From Agelaius tricolor (taxonomy: Eukaryota > Chordata > Aves > Passeriformes > Icteridae): a stretch of 64,000 bases of DNA. The position numbers and the translations under genes are program-made. The stretch is taken from assembly GCA_023055355.1 (NCBI GenBank), contig JALJCS010000037.1, forward strand, positions 1 through 64,000. Direction: 5' to 3'. Below, piece by piece: positions 12,501-24,500 of the stretch (its first letter is position 1; each line of letters starts with the position of its first letter). The notes beneath the pieces are model-generated. The model saw nothing but the letters and a program-made list of their open reading frames with translations, made no database searches and was not told where the DNA came from.

Positions 12501-15500
12501 CTGGAACATGTCCATGTTTTTTCTAGCCAGGTTTCTCATGATAAAACACTCAAGTGTTTGTAATGTGTCTGCAGGCTCCTGAGCTCCTTTGGTAAGGGAG
12601 GAAAGGTCTCTGGGACATTCAGCTGCTGTGTACATCAGGAAAATGGATGGAGGGATGAGGGATGGATGGCTGGATGATGGATGGATGGATGGATGATGGA
12701 TGGATGGATGGATGGATGGATGGATGGATGGATGGATGGATGAGGGATGGATGGATGAGGGATGGATGGATGAGGGATGGATGGATGATGGATGGATGGA
12801 TGGATGGATGGATGATGGATGGATATATGATGGATGATGGATGGATGATGGATGGATGGATGATGGATGGATGGATGGATGGATGATGGATGGATGATGG
12901 ATGGATGGATGGATGGATGATGGATGGATGGATGGATGGATGGATGGATGGATGATGGATAGATCATGGATGGATGGATGGATGATGGATGGATGGATGG
13001 ATGGATGGATGGATGGATGGATGAGGGATGGATGGATGAGGGATGGATGGATGAGGGATGGATGGATGATGGATGGATGGATGATGGATGGATGGATGGA
13101 TGGATGGATGGATGATGGATGGATATATGATGGATGATGGATGGATGATGGATGGATGGATGATGGATGGATGGATGGATGGATGATGGATGGATGATGG
13201 ATGGATGGATGGATGGATGATGGATGGATGGATGGATGGATGGATGATGGATAGATCATGGATGGATGGATGGATGATGGATGGATGGATGGATGGATGG
13301 ATGGATGATGGATGGATGATGGATGGATGATGGATGGATGGATGGATGGATGGATGGATGATGGATGGATGATGGATGGATGATGGATGGATGGATGGAT
13401 GGATGGATGGATGGATGGATGATGGATGGATGATGGATGGATGATGGATGGATGGATGATGGATGGATGATGGATGGATGGATGGATGATGGATGGATGA
13501 AAAGAAAGATCTACAGAGCCTCTGGCTAAGTGACAGATGGCAGTAGGAGCTGAGACTATATTAGACCTTGGAGAGCACAAGCTCAGAGGCATCAGGGTCA
13601 CAGACTGGATCACTCACAGCAGCATCTGAGGCAGTCAGAAACTCACCTTGAATCCTGGTGGTCCCTGGGCCCCTGGCAGTCCTGGCACGCCGGGGTTCCC
13701 TCTCTTGCCTGACATCCCGGTCACACCTTCCTCCCCATCATCTCCCTGCTCTCCCTGGGAAAGAAACACACAGGAGGTTATGGAACAAAACCCTTTCCCC
13801 TTCTGCACAGCTTCTGGGGGGCCAGGGGAGTGGTGGGATTCTGCTGTCAGCAAGAGGGGGCCAGGTTTGCAGGGCTGGACAGAGTTGTGTGCCTGTGAGT
13901 GTCTGTCAGGCTACAAACCCCACTTTATTCACAGATCTGGTCATGCAGAGGCAGCTGCTGCCTCTGTGTGCAAGTGATAGGTGATGATCTGCTCTGGGTG
14001 CATGTAAACTGGAATATCCATAGCTGGATCACCCCATTTGTCCTGTGCTACCTTGCAGTTTTGAGTTCCAAGGCTGTGTTTGCTGTCCAAGGCTGCAGTT
14101 GAAGCTTACCAGCATCCCAGGCACGCCGTCCTTCCCAGGCACTCCATCCACTCCAGGGGCACCCTCTTGCCCCTGCCTTCCCACCACTCCTCGAGGACCT
14201 GGTAGCCCAAGGATGCCCTAAAATCACAAAGGTATTAGAGAAGGAGCTCCCAGACAGCATTTCTTGGGGCAGAAATCTGAATTTTCACCTACCGGTGAGC
14301 CCCTGCTCCCTGCACTGCCCTGTGCTCCTTGCTTTCCTTTTTGACCCTGCAAGTAAAAAAAAGAGAGACATCTAAAATTGCAGCAGTTCTAGCACAGCTC
14401 CACTTGGGACTGTGACTTCAGGGTGTGCTTTTGGATAATGACTGGAAAGAGTTTTATAAAAGGGACATTTATAAAGTCAGTTGCTCCGGTGCTTGGGAAT
14501 GAACTGCTATTTGGTTTTATTACAAGTGATTCTTCGTATGTCTTGAGAGTTCTAGGGCAGGAATGAATAGCTAGAAGGCAAGGACCTGCATTTTTCCTAA
14601 TACAGAGCAGATGAGGACAAAAAAAAAGCAGGATGAACTCGAGGGAGGATTTGGTACACTGGCAAACATTAGAACAAGATGCTAAAAACCTGAGTCCTCC
14701 ATCAGTTCATTGACAGCAAACCCAGGACCCAGAGAGTTCTCTGAGGGGGTTCAGGGGGGGCTTCTCTCTGAGAAGTAACTCTGTTTTGGAGAGCTAGTGG
14801 AAATTAAAAAGGGTGTCTTCTGTCTGAAATTTGCAATGCTGCTTTGTGAATAATGGCAGAAAATAAATACTCCTGAGGTTTATTAGCTGTAAAAAGGATT
14901 AATTTGTGCAGAAAGAATGGAAAACTCAGCCTCGTCACCTTCACCAGGGCTCTCTTAGTGAGGTCATGTACTAAAGCACTTTTAAATTGAAGAATTCATT
15001 TTCTGTGCATTGTTTCTCCATCTGCAGAGGACCAGGCTGGCCAGCTACATTAAAGAAATATTCCTGGGGGTGCTTCCCCTGCTATTCATTAGACCCAAAG
15101 ACAGTTCCAGATTATGCATCAATGGGCAGAATTTATGTCTCTTATCACCTGGTAGACTTCTTGCCAAGAAGACCTAAAACTATCTTCTGGTATTACCCCC
15201 AGCAGGGTCAGATAAAAAACACTGACATCTGCCAAGAGAGAGGAGGAATTTGCTGAGTATTGAGGTCACATACTTATGTTTTAGCAAATAAAGCCCCTGG
15301 TCTGTGAGAATAATTAGCAAGCTGTCATAACAGCCAGATGTGGAGGTAGGAGTGGGTGGGGAGTACCCCAGTGAGCCCTGAAGGACCCATGTGCCCTGGG
15401 CTCCCTTGCTCAATAAGGACAAGAAGTTAAGAGGGATTGTTTCAAGAAACAACTCCATGGATAAAAGGACTCTAAACCCAGAAGGTTCCAAGCCAGAAAA

Positions 15501-18500
15501 GTTTATGGTTCAAGGGGAAGGGACAGACTCTTGCCTGGCTCAGCCCTCCTTGGGGATGGAGGAGCCAGCTGTGGCTGGAGACAGCACTGTCGCTGACATC
15601 TTTTATGGAAAATCCTTTCCTTGGGATTTTTCCTCCTGAGAAGCTGAGAGGCCTCAGGAACAAAATGTAAACATTGATTATCTGCTGCTGTGGAATGCAA
15701 CAGGTGCATCTGGGATTGGCCCATGTTGGTTGTTTGTAATTAATGGCCAATCACAGCCCAGCTGGCTCGGACAGAGAGTCCGAGCCACAAACCTTTGTTA
15801 TCATTCTTTGCTATTCTATTCTTAGCCAGCCTTCTGATGAAATCCTTTCTTCTATTCTTTTAGTATAGTTTTAATATAATATATATCATAAAATAATAAA
15901 TCAGCCTTCTGAAACATGGAGTCAGATCCTCATCTCTTCCCTCATCCTCAAACCCCTGTGAACACGGTCACCCAGCACAAAGAGGGCACAGGAAAGAGAC
16001 ACAGCCATGGCAGGGACTAAAGACCTGCCCAAGAGTCACCATCATGCTGGAGCTGCAACAGATCTTGATCTTCTCCAGCTCCACAAAGCCAACAAACCTC
16101 TGGGCTTGGACACCCAAATGTTTACAGCCCTCCCACAAGGATCTCCACAGCCTTTCCAGGCATAGAGCATAGGTTAAAAAAAATCCCATATGCTGGGCAA
16201 AACCACGAGAGTCCTCTTAATTAGAGATTTTCTTTAAGTCTTTAAATTGGGACACTGTAAATCCACCCTGCTGAAACCTACCACATCACCTTTGGATCCC
16301 TTTGCTCCTGGCTTGCCTGGTGATCCAGGATCCCCCTACAAAACATAAACAAGAAAAATCTGCTTAAAATTCTCTTCTGGCAGCATCTTGCATGAAGTAC
16401 AAAGAACAGCATTTTTTGTGCCCTAATAACACTGACTGTATGGAACCAATTCAGGGAAACTGCCTGCACTCAGACAGGCCCTAGGGGAAAAAGGAGCAAG
16501 GAGCTGTCTCCAGAGAGCATTAACAGGGTGTCAACTGGAGAAGAAGCAACTCTGCCCCTCGCTTGGGTGGTGCCTGTATTTGTGGAAATCATTCACCACA
16601 TTCCAGATGGTGCCTGGAGAGCTGGGAGGTGAGCAGGAAGGAGCCTGTGTGCAGAAATTGTGTGCACAATGAGCAATTTACACAGTGCCTGCTGGTGCCA
16701 CCTCCCTCCTGAGCACTGCAGCCCTTGCCTTGGTTTCACCTGGGGGTCAGGTGTTGGAAAGCTGCCTATGGGGTAAAGCAGGGAGGGTGTTTCACTGCTC
16801 TCTTCCCCATCACACCCATCTCAGTCTTTTCTCCTGGCCAGCCAGGGTGGGGTTTTTTGGTATTTGTGTCAGTGGCAATTTCTGTACTAACATCAAATAA
16901 ATGGTAAGGAAGGACTCCCAGCAGAGCTCTCCTTTTTCAGCCTGTTTTTCAGCCACGTTTCCAATGGATCTTTACTAAAGACAATCCATCTGAGTCATCT
17001 GAGGGGCTACCAACCCCCAAATAAACTACATCCACTGGGGAATGCAGCAGCTCTACTCATTTCTGGGCCATATAACAGAGCACTACCATTTAAAACCCAA
17101 AATAGAATCTGTTGTTCTTCCCAACATCCTTACAAAGAGTGGGAATTGATTCAACTTTATTTCCCAATACAAACTACATTTAGTGTGCTGCTGCACTCAC
17201 AGTTGCAATTGCCACATATAAAGATCAGATGCTACTGTATGTAACAAGGGAATAAAAAGTCCTTCCCTGGAGTTTGGATTTAATTTAGCCTTTCACAAAG
17301 TCCTTCAGCAGTTTGAGAGGAAACACCTTGCAAGTGGAATAATATGGTTTCACCTCACCAGCAGCACATCAAATGGATCATTTCCCAGCAAACCCTTCCA
17401 TTGTCATCTCTCACCACCATCTCCTAAGATTTCTATTTCCTCAAAGACAATTCAGAAAGGATGATTTTGGAAACAGGCACTGGGAGTGCTCCCTGTTTTG
17501 TCACCCATTTATCAGTCTCAAATGTGGCTCAAAATCCCCATTCCATAGGCCTGGCTGATGGAAATGGCCACATTTCACAGCTCCCCACACACTCCCACTG
17601 CAGCCCTTCCCACCTCCCTGTTTCTCCTGTGCCTGGGGCATTGGGTACCTCACAATAAAGCAGCTTCTCTTACCGGTGAGCCTTGCTGCCCAGGTTTTCC
17701 TCTTTCTCCATCAAGCCCTTCCTGACCCTTAAATAAAAAACAGAGAGGGAACATGCCTTTGTTCTTTTGTGGCAATGAGAAAGAAAAATGAATGTAATGT
17801 GCTTTAAGGGGCAGAAGAAGGCACATGTGTCTGCATTCTGCTGATACAGAAATGGGGAAGTTGTGGGGAGTGCCCAAATCCTGTGGATGTGCTTTGGAAA
17901 GAGGAACTGCTCAGCACCAGCTAAGCAGCAAGAAGGTGTTCTAATGCATCCCAAAATACACACTAATGGAAGGGAGCAGTTGGAGACAGCTGTCCTAGAA
18001 AATAAGGCAGCAGCACTGTTACTCTGATGAATTAAAAATCTTCTAATTACTATAATGGGTCACTGACCAGGTGCTTTTGAATGGAGGTAACACTTAATTC
18101 ATGGAGCCTTTGCAGATCAGCCCCAATCAGCTGAAAATGTCCTGCAAAGAGGGAATAAGGAGCACAGCAGGATATTTCATAGCCCTGGTTTTGTTTTTGA
18201 GGGAAATCTCGCAAAGATTTTGGAACTCTCCAGATCTTAAAGTTCACAGATCTTCCCATGGAAGAATCTACAGCCATGGGCACATCAGTCTTGAAATTTG
18301 TCCAGCAGTGACATGGACTGCCATGCACACATCTTGTCTAGGATGTCTGCTTGACAATCACAGAGAACTGTGCCCAAATGGTCCTGCTCATTCTTTTAGC
18401 CTCACTCAGCAGGTGCAGGCAGGGTGAGGTGCTGACTTTCTTGCCTTCAGCAATGTTTTTACTGCTTTAGGTAAAGAATTGTTCCTTGTCTGAATCACAG

Positions 18501-21500
18501 CCGTGTGCAGCAGCTGACCAGGGACAGCAGCAGGTTATGAACTGGGACTGCAGTGCTGTGGGCTGATGTGGACTGGGAGCACTTCCCCAAGGCAAACATT
18601 TTTCAATCGTGCATTTGGAATAAGACTCACAGGATAACCAGTGTCTCCAGGCTCCCCTCGGTCACCTCTGTCACCAACAGGGCCCTACAAGAGCACAACA
18701 GAGACTTGAGGTGGGTGTAAATAAGCTGCCATCTGCAATATCTCAGTGGCTTGTGCATGTTCTACAAGTAAGGCAGCAATCCAGCTAATCCACCCCCCAG
18801 AATCACTCCAGGGTTGATTAGAGAAGGGATTTAACATCTTACTCTGTCTCCAGGTGGTCCCTGAGGGCCTTCTACCTTCCCGTCATCACCTTGTTGTCCC
18901 TGTGAGTAAAATGTTAGTATGAATATAAACAGCAGATTTTAGAGCAGATGTGTCTCTACAGACCCAATCCAGTCCTTCCATATCACGGGAAGTCAAAGCC
19001 TCTGTTGAATTTACTCCATTTCCATCCAAAGAAAGACTAAACAAATTTTTGTGTTGTTTGTTTCATTGACTCTCCACATTGCTTTCCTGGTTTCTGCTGG
19101 TTGTTTTTCCCTGCTCTAACTCTCCTCCTTAAGTAACCAGGTGCAAAGGGTTATTTTCAACAACTCCTAAAACTCAGCAAGCAGGATGTAATTACAACAA
19201 CATGGGAAATAGCTCTGTGCCTCTGAGTTTTATTGCTGACAGTTCAACCAAACTCTTTAATCAAGCATTTCCCCGCTCTCACTGAGTGCTGCCTGGGCTG
19301 TCCTGGGAGCAGGGGTGGTCTGGATGGGCTCCTGGGTTGTGTGCCACCATTGTGGGCACACATTGTGGTAAAACACAATCAGCCAGGTGAGACAGCCTCT
19401 CACACCCCTCTCTCTTTGCTGGGATGCTCTCACACCCCCTCTCCTCACTGGGATGCTCCACAGCACGAGCTCAGAGCTCATGGTTTGGCTGGAAGATAAC
19501 ATCACCCGGCTTATTTATGGCTGAGGTCTCTCCAGAACATCCACAGAGAGATCCCTTAAGACTTAACAGAGACACTATCCTTTTAAATTCTGTTGTGAAA
19601 GTCACTCAGGGTCACAGTGTCCTGTTTTCTCTGGAGCCCAGCTCAGAGATGGCTGTTTCTCAGCTCCCCATAGAAGAATGCAACATTCCAGCTCCTCCAG
19701 TTTTTCACTACTCCATTGCAGTCTCTGGCACTTTGGCTCCTTAGGATGAACGTCTCAGAGCTCCTTTGGTGCAGTTTGGGAGGTTCTGGCACAGTGGAGG
19801 TGCTTGGGTGCTCCAAGAAGCCTTGACCATACAAATCTCAGCAGATTGCAGAGTCAAGTTTTTCACAGACTTGTGTAGTTCTCAGTGGTTGCACCCACCA
19901 GCCCTTTCTGGTGTATTTACAGCTCTCTTTGACCTTCTCTTTGGGCTACTCTCCTGTTGGAGTTGCAGCTGCTGATAGTAAGGAAATTTCTTGGTGAGCC
20001 TGCCTGCCTCTGAGAGAAATGAGGAGAGGAGAGGGAGAGGGAGAGGAGAGGAGAGGAAGCAAACCCTCACAGGCTCTGCCAACAGTTTCCAGTGCTACTG
20101 AACTTGCTGCTGGAAGCCAGCAGCAGCAAAATACCTGGCAACTGGTTTGCCTTCCAGCCACTATCTAAGGAATGTTGCCTAGAAGGGAAACAAAGCCACC
20201 ATTTCTCAACTCTCAGGGAAAAGAAATCATCCCAGTGTGTCTGTTGCTATGCAGAAGTCTTGGCACTGATTGCTTCTTCCAAGCAGGATGTGCTCACCTT
20301 TGCCATTTGGGACCTGAGATGAGTGTGATGAACTCAGAGAAAGCTCCTAACTCTGGGAACCCTTGAAGAGCATCAAGACTCAGGGATTTTCTCCCCATTG
20401 TGGCTTTGTTTCGCCTTGAGGCTGATCCCCACCTTGTTCTCTGTCTCCTGCCTGAGAAAATCCTGCAGCCTGGTCAGCTCTAGGACTGTGAAACCGAGCT
20501 CCTCCAGAGCTTCCTGGTGCCTCAGCTGCTTGAGAGGGAGATGAAAGGTCTGTGCTCATTCTTCAGAAAGTTGCAGTGAAAAAAAGTTAGAGTAAAAGGG
20601 CAGCAAAGTAAACATGTTAGGATACAAATGGAAAATGCATGGCGAAGAAGGGAAGGCTTGTTGTTGTTGGCTCCTGTCCCAAAGTGAGATACACCAGTTT
20701 GTAATTTTTAAAAGGATCCCATCTGGACTGCTTTAAGCAGCTGCCAAGAGCAGGCGTCTGCTCTGAGCAAGGCCTCTTTGAGGAGCTGCAAATGCATGAA
20801 ATGTGGTGGAGTGGCTGGCTGGGATGGCACAAGGGAGCAGGATTCCACAGCAGTGCCTCTCCCCAACCTTCTTCTCTGAGAAAGGGAAGGCCTTCCCCAC
20901 CATTGCATCCTCCTCCTTCAGCACGGCTCCATCCACCATGTCACTTAAAACTCACGGAGTGCTCACGGTCCCATTTCCATTTTCTCTTTATTTCTCACTT
21001 TCAGGCTTCCATTTTTGTGTTCACACTCCTGTGAGAGGTTACAGATGTCTGGAGGGAAGGAATCTGTCTGTCCACAGGCTGGGATCCAGGCAGCTCTTGG
21101 GAGATGAGGGAGGGTGGATAGGAAAACTTAGATGCAAGGTTTTGTGGGGCACCTGGATGCTGCAGGAAGGGGTGCTGGAGGCTCAGTACGTGGTTTGTGC
21201 TCTCCTAGCTCAGCATCTTCTCCTTCTGCTCCCCAGCAAGACCCACTGGCCTTCCAGGAGAACATGAGTGAGGAGATCCAGCTGCCAGTGGTCATTAACA
21301 GAGCTCACTGCTCCTAGCAGGGTGCATTGAACGCTTTGGTGGCTTCATCAGACCTCAGCTTGGATACTTGCATGTAGAATTAATTTATCATAACACTGCT
21401 GTGCTCTTCTGACACCAGATCCACTCAGGGAATGCTTTTCCAGTGTCCTTTTGCAGAGCAACATCTCGTTGATGAAGGGCAAAATGCTCCACTGAGCACT

Positions 21501-24500
21501 TCAGATGAATAATCTGGGGATCATTTGCTACTGAAATGACAAGAGCTTTCAAGATGGCAACTTCAAATGTTTTCAAATAAAACTACAGCTGCTATTTCAG
21601 CAATGGACATACATATCTGCACATCTCAATGGCTGCAGGGTCAATGGCTGACCTTGCTTTTGCTAGTCACGACTCACAACTTTTTGCCAGGATGCTCAAG
21701 ATTTGACAGTGGAATTGTCAGGAACCTCTGGGGCAGGTTCTGGGCTGACAATGTGCCTGGTCATGAGCTCTCACATCATCCTGGGCTGGTGGTGCTTGTC
21801 TAACACCTGCCAGGGAGTTCAGCAAGGCAGCAATGGAGATAGGGAGCAAACAGCTGTTCCTCCATGGATGTGTTTCAGCAGCAGGAAATGTGAGAAAAAG
21901 CACAATGGCCATTGTTCACCCCCAAAGAAAGATTTCTGAGTGTGTGAATGTCTCAGTGGAAAACAGCAGCTTGCCCTGCCCCAGTGACTCCTGGCTGCAG
22001 GGGGATCTCCAGGCAGAGCATGGTGTGAGCAGGAGCCTGAAGGGATCTACTCAAAGCCCCACCAAGGGCAAGTCCTTGTAAACTCATTTTATAAGCAATG
22101 GAGCTCCTGTCTGCACTGCAGCTGCCCTCCCACCTGTGTGCAGAGGCAAAGCTGAATGTTCTCTTGATGATGGGGAGCAGAAAAGAAAGGGTTCATGCAT
22201 CTCTTCTCGTCATGGGGACCTCACAACTGACCAGTCCCCATCACCATCACTTCCCTTCCCACACCAAGGGAGAATCACAGAATGGTTTGGGTTGGAGGGA
22301 CCTTAAAACCCATCTTGTTCCACTCCTTGCCATGGGCAGGGACACCTTCCCCCAGATCAGGGTGCTCCAAGCTCCATCCAACCTGGCCTTGGACACTTCC
22401 AGGGACAGGGCAGCACTGTGCCAGTGCTTTACCACCCTCTGAGTAGAGAACTTCCTGACCAAAATCTTTACACTTTTGTTTTAAAAGCATTCTCCCCTGT
22501 CCATTGTAGGAATCTGCTCCCCTCTTTTAGACAGCCCCCTTTAAGCACTGGAAGGTCTCAAGGAGCTCTCCCCAGAGCCTTCTGCAGAGAGGTCTCAGGA
22601 GGGAGGGAGCCTTGCTGCAGAAGGCATGTGAAGGACACCATCAGCCCTGGGAGAGCCAAGCAGCCCTGGAGCCGACAGGAAACCACTGAGCAGTGAGTCA
22701 CTGCTCCAGCCTGGACTGGTTATGGCTCTGCTGACTCAGCAAAAGGGGGAAAACTCCCGGGAAAAGCCACTGTGGAAAGAGGGCTCTGAGTCAGGGCAGC
22801 TGCAGCCAGGGGGCTGTGGGAAGGTGGGGCACAGGGAACGTGGAGCAAGGGCCATGGAGAGGGGAAACACCAGCAGCTGGAGATCTGCTCCTTTGTGCAG
22901 GGAGTTACTGTGACCTGATCACAGAAAGCCACGAGTCTGATTCCTTTTGGCTTGGGGATGGAGCTGAATTCCTGTGGATGCAGGCAGAGCACATCCTCAG
23001 GGTCCATGCTGGCTGGCTCAGCCCCTGGCACAGGGCACAGGGGTGTCTGGGAAGGACGTGCTGGTGGCACAGGCAAGGCTGCAGCTCTGAGGGGTTGTGT
23101 GAGAGGCTGTGTGGTCAAGGAGGCACCTCTGCCTCAGCTCAGGGTGAGCAGAGTGCAGATGCATGGGAGTTACAGCAATTGTCTCATTCAAGGGGAAACG
23201 AGACGGCCAAACCCCCTGAACTCACCTTTTCCCCCTTTGGCCCTGGTGGTCCAATTGGCCCTGGTGGTCCTGCATGTCCCTGTGGAGAGCAGAGAGCACG
23301 TGAGGAGCCAGGAAAGGGCTGTGGGACTGAAAGTCCTCCCTGGTTCCCTGATCCCACGAGCCCTGGGTGGTGCATGCCAGCTTTGGAGGGACACGTGGGT
23401 CACACAGGCAGAGATGAACCAAATGCAGGGGGTGCAAATGGAGACTTGACAGAGAACTAAACTCGAGGTCAGAAATAAAGAACAATTTGCATCCTGGAGT
23501 GGCAGTTTTGGTGTGTTTAAGAACAGATAAAAGCTGGGAGGTGAAAATAAAACCCTTACCTGGTAACCCTTTAAGCCTGGGTCCCCTTGAGCACCCATCC
23601 TTCCTGGAGCTCCCTGGAGAGGCAAAGACAGAGGGACTGAGAGAGCAGCCCATGGTGTTGGCACGAGGGGAGGAGGCACTGGGCTGTGCAGAGCAAAGCT
23701 CTGCACGTGTGGGAGCGTGGCCAGTCCTTGTCCTGGCCACCACTGAGCTCTGCTGCAGCCACCTGATGGCTTCTCCTTGGCTTTAACCTCTTACACATGG
23801 AGAGGGCTGTGCCAGAAGGCCTTTCCATGCCTTTGCCTGCCTGCAGCAACAGATTCCCCACCTCACTCAGATTTGCTGTCAGAAATGGCTGCATTTGTGT
23901 GCTCTTCATCTGCCCTCCTGCATGCCTCTGTATCCAAATATCCAAATTAGTGTTGTGCTAGGAAGTCCACCAGACTTCCACAAAGCAGAATCACACCCTC
24001 AGCACAGTGAACAAAGGGGTTTAAATCAAATCATCAGATTAAAGTGAGTCACAAAATTTCCATATAATCCCATTTAGCATGGAATAAAGCCCTTTCCACA
24101 AGACAAAGACATGTCCACTCCAATAGACTGTTGCTCAGATATTGCTTTGCTTCCTTGTGAAATAATCCATGGAGGCTTTGCCAAAGACTATTAAGGGAGG
24201 ATATGTGGTGAGGCCACAATTTTTAGTGCAGGAAAACACTATCAGCAAAACCATCACTCCATCACTCATTTGCTACTGTTCTGAAATATCACCACTATTC
24301 CTAGTTCATAAATAATTCCTGATTTTGCACTAAGCTCTATCAAATGGAGTGCAAGAAGTTTCCTAACTGGCCTGCAATGCACGAGAGGCTCTTTTATGTA
24401 CCACTGCTGTCCTGATGCATTTATCTCTTGTGCCTAAAGCAAATTAAATTTCTCCCCTCTCTGCCATACTATGGGTGTTCTCTCTGGAAGCCTCACCTTC

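Larger units (their letters stand above)
18900..23225 (-). other. Intron e17-e18 (4.3 kb)
   Basis: Scanned for Gly-X-Y exons on the gene strand; none seen. It holds a purine-rich GGAGA tract (about 20009-20060) and a CR1 fragment (22271-22590). Otherwise unique. Confidence 0.7.

Noticed and set aside
12480..13613. 377-codon minus-strand frame rich in HPSI repeats, and matching plus-strand MDGW-repeat frames
   Set aside because: It is a translation of the GGAT satellite. A 4-bp unit without stops is open in several frames, so length is no evidence of coding.
22816..23460. Long plus-strand frames with GGP-rich segments opposite collagen exons (also near 42908, 45033 and 11092)
   Set aside because: They are antisense mirrors of Gly-Pro-rich exons; the real reading frame on minus has splice sites and a continuous Gly-X-Y register.
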